Program-made: the position numbers and the translations under genes
Source of the DNA: Candidatus Methanophagales archaeon
GTDB taxonomy: Archaea > Halobacteriota > Syntropharchaeia > Alkanophagales > Methanospirareceae
Length of the DNA stretch: 39,623 bases
Reading direction: 5' to 3'
Assembly: GCA_029241965.1 (NCBI GenBank)
Contig: JAPWVK010000113.1
Span: 1-39,623 of the forward strand
The notes under the pieces: model-generated
What the model was told of the DNA's origin: nothing
What the model saw: only the letters and a program-made list of their open reading frames with translations
The model's database searches: none
Shown here: positions 34,032 through 39,623 of the stretch, in pieces
Position numbering within the stretch: position 1 is the first letter of the stretch
Layout: each line of letters begins with the position of its first letter

Positions 34032-34897
34032 TCCCTCACTCCGTATTTATTTTTCATCTCCTCGTTTATTTCATACACTGCTTTCAGCAATTTTGGTTTG
34101 TGATATTCCTCAGTGTGAGAAATAAAGGCTTTTAAATCCTTTGGCAAACACTTCCCTCCAAACGCCTTTCCGTGGACTGTCCCGTACTTACCTATTCGCG
34201 GGTCTGAGCCGACAATATCCGCTATTTCTTGAGAATCAATCACAAGCTCTTTGCAAATAAGAAAAATCTCGTTCCAGTACGATATTTTCGTGGCAAGAAT
34301 ACAATTCGATGCGTATTTTATCATCTCCGCAGTTTTCAAATCCGTTCTGAAAATAGGCGTGTTCAACGGTGCGTAAAGCTCTGCCAGAGCGTCACCTGAT
34401 TTATTGTCATATTCGCCGATTACTATTCGGTCTTCCGTAAAGAATCCCCTCTTGTATTCGGGATCAGTGCTCCAGCTACCAGAAATCTCGGTTAAAAATT
34501 CTGGATTCATGCACACTCCGAATTCGCCCGCTTTCTTCCCTGTGTATTGCTCCAGTATTGGTATTACTACCCGTTCGGTCGTTGTTGGCACTACTGTGCT
34601 CTTCACTACCACCAGATGGTACTCTTCTGGTCCTTTAGTTGCCAGTGCCTCTCCTATATTCTTCGCGGCGTCCTTTATATAGCTTAAGTCAATTCCTTGG
34701 TCTCCGAACGGTGTCGGAACACATATGAACGACACCTCTGAGTTCTCTATTGCATGGTTCAGGTCGTTCGTGAAGTTAGGCAGGTCTTTATCCACAATAT
34801 CGTAGAAGATTACTTCATATCCATTCTCGGCAAAGCCCTTTCCGACCGCGGTGCCTACCCATCCGGAACCGATTATGCTTATTCTATTCTTTAGCAT
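34028..34897 (-). CDS. UDP-glucose/GDP-mannose dehydrogenase-like protein, short form
   Basis: RISIIGSGWVGTAVGKGFAENGYEV, CVPTPF, MNPEFLTE, HGKAFGGKCLPKD (catalytic Cys); 289 aa, ends before the UDP-binding C-terminal domain. Confidence 0.82.
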   Translation of the reverse strand: MLKNRISIIGSGWVGTAVGKGFAENGYEVIFYDIVDKDLPNFTNDLNHAIENSEVSFICVPTPFGDQGIDLSYIKDAAKNIGEALATKGPEEYHLVVVKSTVVPTTTERVVIPILEQYTGKKAGEFGVCMNPEFLTEISGSWSTDPEYKRGFFTEDRIVIGEYDNKSGDALAELYAPLNTPIFRTDLKTAEMIKYASNCILATKISYWNEIFLICKELVIDSQEIADIVGSDPRIGKYGTVHGKAFGGKCLPKDLKAFISHTEEYHKPKLLKAVYEINEEMKNKYGVRE

Positions 34898-35068
34898 GGT
34901 TTGTACCCTTGATTTTATCTATACCTTACTTAAGTTTATGTATCCGGTTTCTCCATAAAAAGCATAAACGCGAAAGCAAAAACAAACAAGTATGTATTTA
35001 TTATAAAGAGCAGTAAGAAGTAAAAGGTGATAACCACTAAAGGCTAAAGCAGCGAGGGAAAGATAAGA

Positions 35069-37990
35069 ATGAGTAAAATAAGAATAAAAATGAAAAGTAT
35101 TGATAAATCATCTTTGGTCTACGGCGCTCTATTAGCTTTGATATTCGGATTATCGCTTTACATAAGGGCTCTACCTTATGACAGCATTTTTAGTGGTGCG
35201 TTCGTGCGATTCGGTGGGAACGATCCGTGGTATAATATGAGATTGGTGGAGAACACGCTGCATAACTTCCCGCATCGCATCTACTTCGATGCCCTCTCAC
35301 AATACCCGCATGGCACAATCATCCCTTTTGCACCCCTCTTTGATTATTCACTAGCGGTTATTATCTGGCTAATCGGGCTTGGAAATCCTTACGCAACTTT
35401 AGGAGAACATGGAATAGAAGTAATAGGCGCGTGGTTCCCTGCAGTTTTAGGTGCGCTTACCGTTATTCCGGTTTATTTCATCGGAAAAGAGTTATGGGGC
35501 AGGAATGCCGGTATTCTTTCCGCAGCGTTAATCGCGATTCTCCCAGGGCAATTCTTGTCACGTTCTCTGTTAGGATTCACGGACCATCACGTGGCCGAGA
35601 CGCTATTCAGCACGATAGCAATGCTATTCCTTATTCTTGCGATAAAGAGTGCGAAGGAAAATGAGATAACGTTTTATTCTGTGTCAGATAAGGATTGGGG
35701 TTCGCTGAAGAAGCCATTGATTTATTCACTGTTTGGCGGTATCTTCTTCGGGTGTTTCTACCTTTCCTGGAAAGGCGCGCCTCTATTCATATTCATCTTG
35801 CTCATCTACGCAGTGGTTCAGCACATCATTGACCATGTGAGGGGTAAAAGTACGGATTATCTCTGTATTGTGGGCATACCAATTTTCCTTGTTTCTCTGG
35901 TTATGATTATCCCCGCGCTTCATCCCGGGTCATTGACAACATTTCATGTTATCTCGCTTGTGCTTGGCATGGTCGTATTCGGGGTTTTGGGTGCTATCTC
36001 GTTCTTGATGAACTACAAGAAGATAGACACTTATGGATATCCTATTGTGATATTGGTACTTGGGATTTTGTCTTTAGTGCTTTTGAATGCTATAAATCCG
36101 TCTTTATATTCTTCGCTGACAGGCAGCCTGCGTATATTCTTTCCCACGGAGACACAGCTAACCGTAGCGGAGATTCACCCTATGCACATTGTTTCGCCAT
36201 ATACCGACAAAATTGCTGATGGTGAGGCATGGCGTTGGTTCACCACTAGCTTCTTCATTGCATTCATCGGTTTCGCATGGCTTGGCTATAAGATAGCGCG
36301 AAAATTCCGCGCGGAGGAGATTTTGTTTGTCGTGTGGAGTGTAGTAATACTATCCGCTTGTTGGAACCCACTCACGGGTGGAGGCCAAAACAGATTCGCA
36401 GCGTATTATGCGGTGAATGCTGCGCTTCTATGCGGATTCGTGTCCTGGAAGATACTCGAGTTTGTCGCGTTTAGAGGTGCTGGGACGGAAGAAGGGACAG
36501 GGGAGAAGATAAAGGGAAAGAAGAAAGGAGGTGCGGGTGTACAACAGAAGGTAAAAGAAAAAACGAAACCAGCAGTGGATAAAGAGGAGCACACAAGCGT
36601 AGCTAAAATAAAACGGTATTTACGTGCGGACATCTTCATCACTTCAATTTTAATTGGTTTGGTTATTTTTTACCCTCCTTTAACGACATCTTTAGCAACT
36701 GCAAAATACGGTGGTGGACCGGAATATGACTGGTACGAATCGCTTTCGTGGATGAAAGAGAATACACCTGACCCGGGTGTGGATTATTACGCTTTGTACG
36801 AAGAGCCGCCTGAGGGTGAGGATTATGATTATCCGCCAGAGGCATATTCGATAATAAGCTGGTGGGATTATGGTCATTGGATAACAAGAATAGCGCATCG
36901 TATTCCGGTTGCAAATCCATTCCAAAGAGGCATTGGGGGACCGCATCAGGGCGATAAGCCCGGGGCTTGTGTGTTCTTCATCACAAATGATGCAAACGAA
37001 GCGAACGAAGTTGCGGATGCGCTCGGTGTTCGATACGTGGTAAGTGATTTCATGATGGCGGATGTATGGAGCGCCTATTACAACAAATATGCTGCGATGA
37101 CTGTGTGGGCCGGGAACTCTCAATATTATAACACACTTCCGTATTACTACAATACGATGGAAGCACGTTTGCATGTATTTGACGGTGCAAGTGTGGATGT
37201 AGGTGGCGGAACCATATCTGCTTTAGAACACTATCGGTTAGTGCATGAGTCCCCTACTTTTATACTTCCATTGATGATTATGAATGAAAGTACAGGGAGT
37301 GGCTATTGGATACATAATTCCGGCAATTATAAAGCGACAGAGTCACAAGCACAGATACTTCACGGACACTTGTTCAGTATGCCTGCGGGTGTGGGAATAG
37401 AAAAGATTTTGGATGAGGGAGTTCTGCCAGAGATGCTGAAGGCCACATTCAACTCCACCGGCCTTCCTATTTCGGTGGATACTTCTATTGTGAAAAGTGA
37501 CAAAGGCGTATGGACAATTAGGGATGAAGGAAATAAAAATACGTTTTTGATAAAGGAGAAGGATGGATTGCTAAACGTTTACCTTTACGGTGTCAGAACA
37601 GGACAGCCAAATATGAAAGCATGGACACCTGAATATATAGAGCCAATGAGTTTCGTGAAGGTGTTTGAGTACGTAAAGGGCGCGAGGATAGAAGGAACTG
37701 CACCTAATGGCTCGATAGTGGAGATAGCCACAAATGTAAGCACGAATCAGGGTAGAAATTTTGTGTATACCGAGCGGGTGATGTCAAACGGTACATACAA
37801 GTTCGTTGTGCCGTATTCGACAGAAGGGCCGATAGAAGGCGGCACGAATTTCGACGTGTTTGCATCTTCTTATATATTAAGGGCAGGGCAGGCGGGGGAA
37901 AACGCAACGGTGATGTGGACTGTGGAGAAGGAAGTAAGTGTGCCGGAAGCAGCGGTGATGGACGGTAAAACGATAAGAGCGGATTTATAG
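35069..37990 (+). CDS. aglB: Oligosaccharyltransferase, STT3/AglB family
   Basis: FGGNDPWYNMRLVEN, FTDHHVAETLFS, YSIISWWDYGHWITRIAHR (WWDYG); multiple TM segments. Confidence 0.95.
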   Translation: MSKIRIKMKSIDKSSLVYGALLALIFGLSLYIRALPYDSIFSGAFVRFGGNDPWYNMRLVENTLHNFPHRIYFDALSQYPHGTIIPFAPLFDYSLAVIIWLIGLGNPYATLGEHGIEVIGAWFPAVLGALTVIPVYFIGKELWGRNAGILSAALIAILPGQFLSRSLLGFTDHHVAETLFSTIAMLFLILAIKSAKENEITFYSVSDKDWGSLKKPLIYSLFGGIFFGCFYLSWKGAPLFIFILLIYAVVQHIIDHVRGKSTDYLCIVGIPIFLVSLVMIIPALHPGSLTTFHVISLVLGMVVFGVLGAISFLMNYKKIDTYGYPIVILVLGILSLVLLNAINPSLYSSLTGSLRIFFPTETQLTVAEIHPMHIVSPYTDKIADGEAWRWFTTSFFIAFIGFAWLGYKIARKFRAEEILFVVWSVVILSACWNPLTGGGQNRFAAYYAVNAALLCGFVSWKILEFVAFRGAGTEEGTGEKIKGKKKGGAGVQQKVKEKTKPAVDKEEHTSVAKIKRYLRADIFITSILIGLVIFYPPLTTSLATAKYGGGPEYDWYESLSWMKENTPDPGVDYYALYEEPPEGEDYDYPPEAYSIISWWDYGHWITRIAHRIPVANPFQRGIGGPHQGDKPGACVFFITNDANEANEVADALGVRYVVSDFMMADVWSAYYNKYAAMTVWAGNSQYYNTLPYYYNTMEARLHVFDGASVDVGGGTISALEHYRLVHESPTFILPLMIMNESTGSGYWIHNSGNYKATESQAQILHGHLFSMPAGVGIEKILDEGVLPEMLKATFNSTGLPISVDTSIVKSDKGVWTIRDEGNKNTFLIKEKDGLLNVYLYGVRTGQPNMKAWTPEYIEPMSFVKVFEYVKGARIEGTAPNGSIVEIATNVSTNQGRNFVYTERVMSNGTYKFVVPYSTEGPIEGGTNFDVFASSYILRAGQAGENATVMWTVEKEVSVPEAAVMDGKTIRADL

Positions 37991-38040
37991 TTGGATTAAG
38001 AAACCGACACAAGAAAGTTGATTATCGAGGTGGTACAATA

Positions 38041-38448
38041 ATGGATGAGTACCAAAGAATAGAATCGGATTTTGCATTTCTGGCGGAAGATAAAAGAATT
38101 CTTGCTGTTCTTTTGTTCGGCTCGGGTGCGAAAGGGCAGGTAGTAGATAGCAGGAGTGACCGTGATTTCTGTGTAATTGCGCCAGGCGTAAGAGATAGCA
38201 GTAGTATGAGTGCGATTTTGAGAAAGATTTACGCGAATATAAACGTGTCGTTGAAAAGATACGATATATGGCTATTTGAGGAGCTTTCGCTATACATGAA
38301 GGCTCAAGTTATTGATAACCACAGGGTTGTATTTTGCAGAGATTTGCCAGAGCTCTATGAGTATTTCTATTTTTACCGGAAGATATGGGAAGATCAAAAG
38401 CATAGACAGGAACTGGATAAGGAAGCGGTGAAGGTGCTTCTGGGGTAA
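38041..38448 (+). CDS. Minimal nucleotidyltransferase (MNT) domain protein
   Basis: AVLLFGSGAKGQVVDSRSDRDFCVIAPG. Confidence 0.8.
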   Translation: MDEYQRIESDFAFLAEDKRILAVLLFGSGAKGQVVDSRSDRDFCVIAPGVRDSSSMSAILRKIYANINVSLKRYDIWLFEELSLYMKAQVIDNHRVVFCRDLPELYEYFYFYRKIWEDQKHRQELDKEAVKVLLG

Positions 38449-38628
38449 TTAGAGTATTTACGAAGATTGTATCCGCATAGCGTGATTTTAGCTAAGAAGT
38501 TGGGGTTGAAAGAGATTTATGTGGAGTTACGGGATATTTATTATGGGCCGTTTTATCAGCGGATGCAGAGTTCGTTAGATGATTAGAGTGAAGAATTATA
38601 ATTCATAAGCAGATTACATAGGTATATC

Positions 38629-38940
38629 ATGAAAGTTTGCATATTGACAACCGTGCACCCGCCGTACGATACAAGGGTATTCCACAAAGAGGCGAAGAGC
38701 CTTGCAAAGGTGCATGAGGTTGTGTTGATCGCACCGGATGAAGAAAGGGCAGATAAAAAAGTGGATAGTGTGAGGGTTATCACGATTAAAAAGCCAAAAA
38801 GTAAGGTTCTTCATCCGATAACGATGTGGCGTGTATTTAGAGCGGGATTTGGGCAGGACTGTGAGGTTTATCATTGTCATGAACCTGGTTCTCTGACCTT
38901 TTCTTGGACTTCCGCCTTCAATTCAATTCAATTCGATTAG
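38629..38940 (+). pseudogene. Truncated GT4-like glycosyltransferase N-terminus
   Basis: MKVCILTTVHPPYDTRVFHKEAKSLAKVHEVVLIAPDEE...CEVYHCHEPGSL then non-homologous tail TFSWTSAFNSIQFD*. Confidence 0.8.
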
Positions 38941-39226
38941 CTTAGCACTTCGCTCTGTCTAAATTATTATATATGTAAAGAAGACATATAGCCCACATTC
39001 CGCACTTTAAGTTTATAAAGACGGTATTTTCTGAATTTCAATCTACTATGAACCGGTTATTTACGTAAGTTATACCGATTTACATTCGTATTGCAGATGA
39101 CACCTCGGACTATCTTCTTTTTTCGCTATTCTCTCGCTATTTCGTATGAAAAAGTGGATGGGGTAGACTAACAGCCTCTTTCTTCTTCCGCTTTGCCGTG
39201 CCACGATACTCAGTAGTACGCAACTC

Positions 39227-39623
39227 CTATCCATAACAGGTACAATACATCCACTCATACTCACTGCCGAGCAATGCGAGGATTTTTTCATGAATCGGCC
39301 GTAAATTCAAGACCTTCACCATCTTGGAGCCCGTGTAAAGGAGGGTAATACCCTCAAATACCTGAAAGACTCGTCTCATCGTTGGTTTCTTCGTTGGCTT
39401 TTTCTTCTGATCAGGTATTGTCTCGTTTTCGCTCTCCAGCGCTTCCCGCAACTTCTTCTCCGCTAAACTATAAACCACGAGCGCAAGTCCCATTACCATC
39501 ACCATCGCAACTATCCTGCCCTCATTCTTCAGGAACATACTGTTGGCAAAGAAGAGGGGGTCCTTAAGGAATCTGAAGCCTCTTTCCGCATATTGCTGCT
39601 CCTTGTAAGCCGTAAGTGCTTCT
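39227..39623 (-). CDS. IS1634-family-like transposase C-terminus (runs off window)
   Basis: EALTAYKEQQYAERGFRFLKDPLFFANSMFLKNEGRIVAMVMVMGLALVVYSLAEKKLRE...PTKKPTMRRVFQVFEGI; frame open to window end. Confidence 0.82.
   Translation of the reverse strand, partial: EALTAYKEQQYAERGFRFLKDPLFFANSMFLKNEGRIVAMVMVMGLALVVYSLAEKKLREALESENETIPDQKKKPTKKPTMRRVFQVFEGITLLYTGSKMVKVLNLRPIHEKILALLGSEYEWMYCTCYG

Noticed and set aside
34898-35068. Promoters in the divergent galU-operon/aglB gap (e.g. tatttattataaag near 34995-35008)
   Set aside because: AT-rich candidates exist but cannot be told from background without TSS data.
36692-37174. 160-aa minus-strand ORF
   Set aside because: Antisense to aglB, composition typical of a shadow ORF.
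38449-38586. In-frame continuation after the MNT stop (LEYLRRLYPHSVILAKKLGLKEIYVELRDIYYGPFYQRMQSSLDD*)
   Set aside because: Protein-like but no convincing start codon or family; stop-codon readthrough (TAA) is unsupported. Possibly a gene remnant.
38915-38935. Short attcaattcaattc microrepeat
   Set aside because: Too short and simple to interpret; may be chance sequence at the IS/GT4 boundary.
1-39623. CRISPR arrays, tRNA or rRNA genes
   Set aside because: No regularly spaced repeats or recognisable tRNA/rRNA sequence noticed on reading; no dedicated scan could be run.

Overview
The window looks like part of an archaeal surface-glycan / N-glycosylation island. The archaeal assignment rests on an AglB/STT3 oligosaccharyltransferase, an ATPase-DUF234 protein, UPF0175/DUF3368 pairs and a DUF5678 protein. 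A plus-strand operon (~500-9513) encodes a GDP-heptose pathway (GmhA, GmhB, HddA, HddC) with a Fcl/ColC-like reductase, a DegT-fold enzyme whose PLP lysine is replaced by His (ColD-like 3-dehydratase signature), a minimal split TPP enzyme, a B12-binding radical SAM protein and a SemiSWEET. It converges on a long minus-strand operon (~34897-9559) encoding glycosyltransferases, a nonulosonate (sialic/legionaminic/pseudaminic-like) pathway with NeuB and NeuA, a GH88-like hydrolase, nucleotide-sugar epimerases, GalU and a short UGD-like dehydrogenase. AglB follows on the plus strand, then an MNT protein and a truncated GT4 near an IS1634-like transposase. The minus-strand operon is interleaved with toxin-antitoxin-like modules and partial neuB copies. 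The clearest finding is a 225-bp MITE-like element (18474-18698) with imperfect TIRs and a TTATAA target duplication, inserted in a DUF4258 toxin-like gene; in silico excision restores the local reading frame. A second toxin-like gene (30690-30825) is internally deleted beside an intact DUF2283 partner. All family names come from reading motifs by eye; no database search was run.
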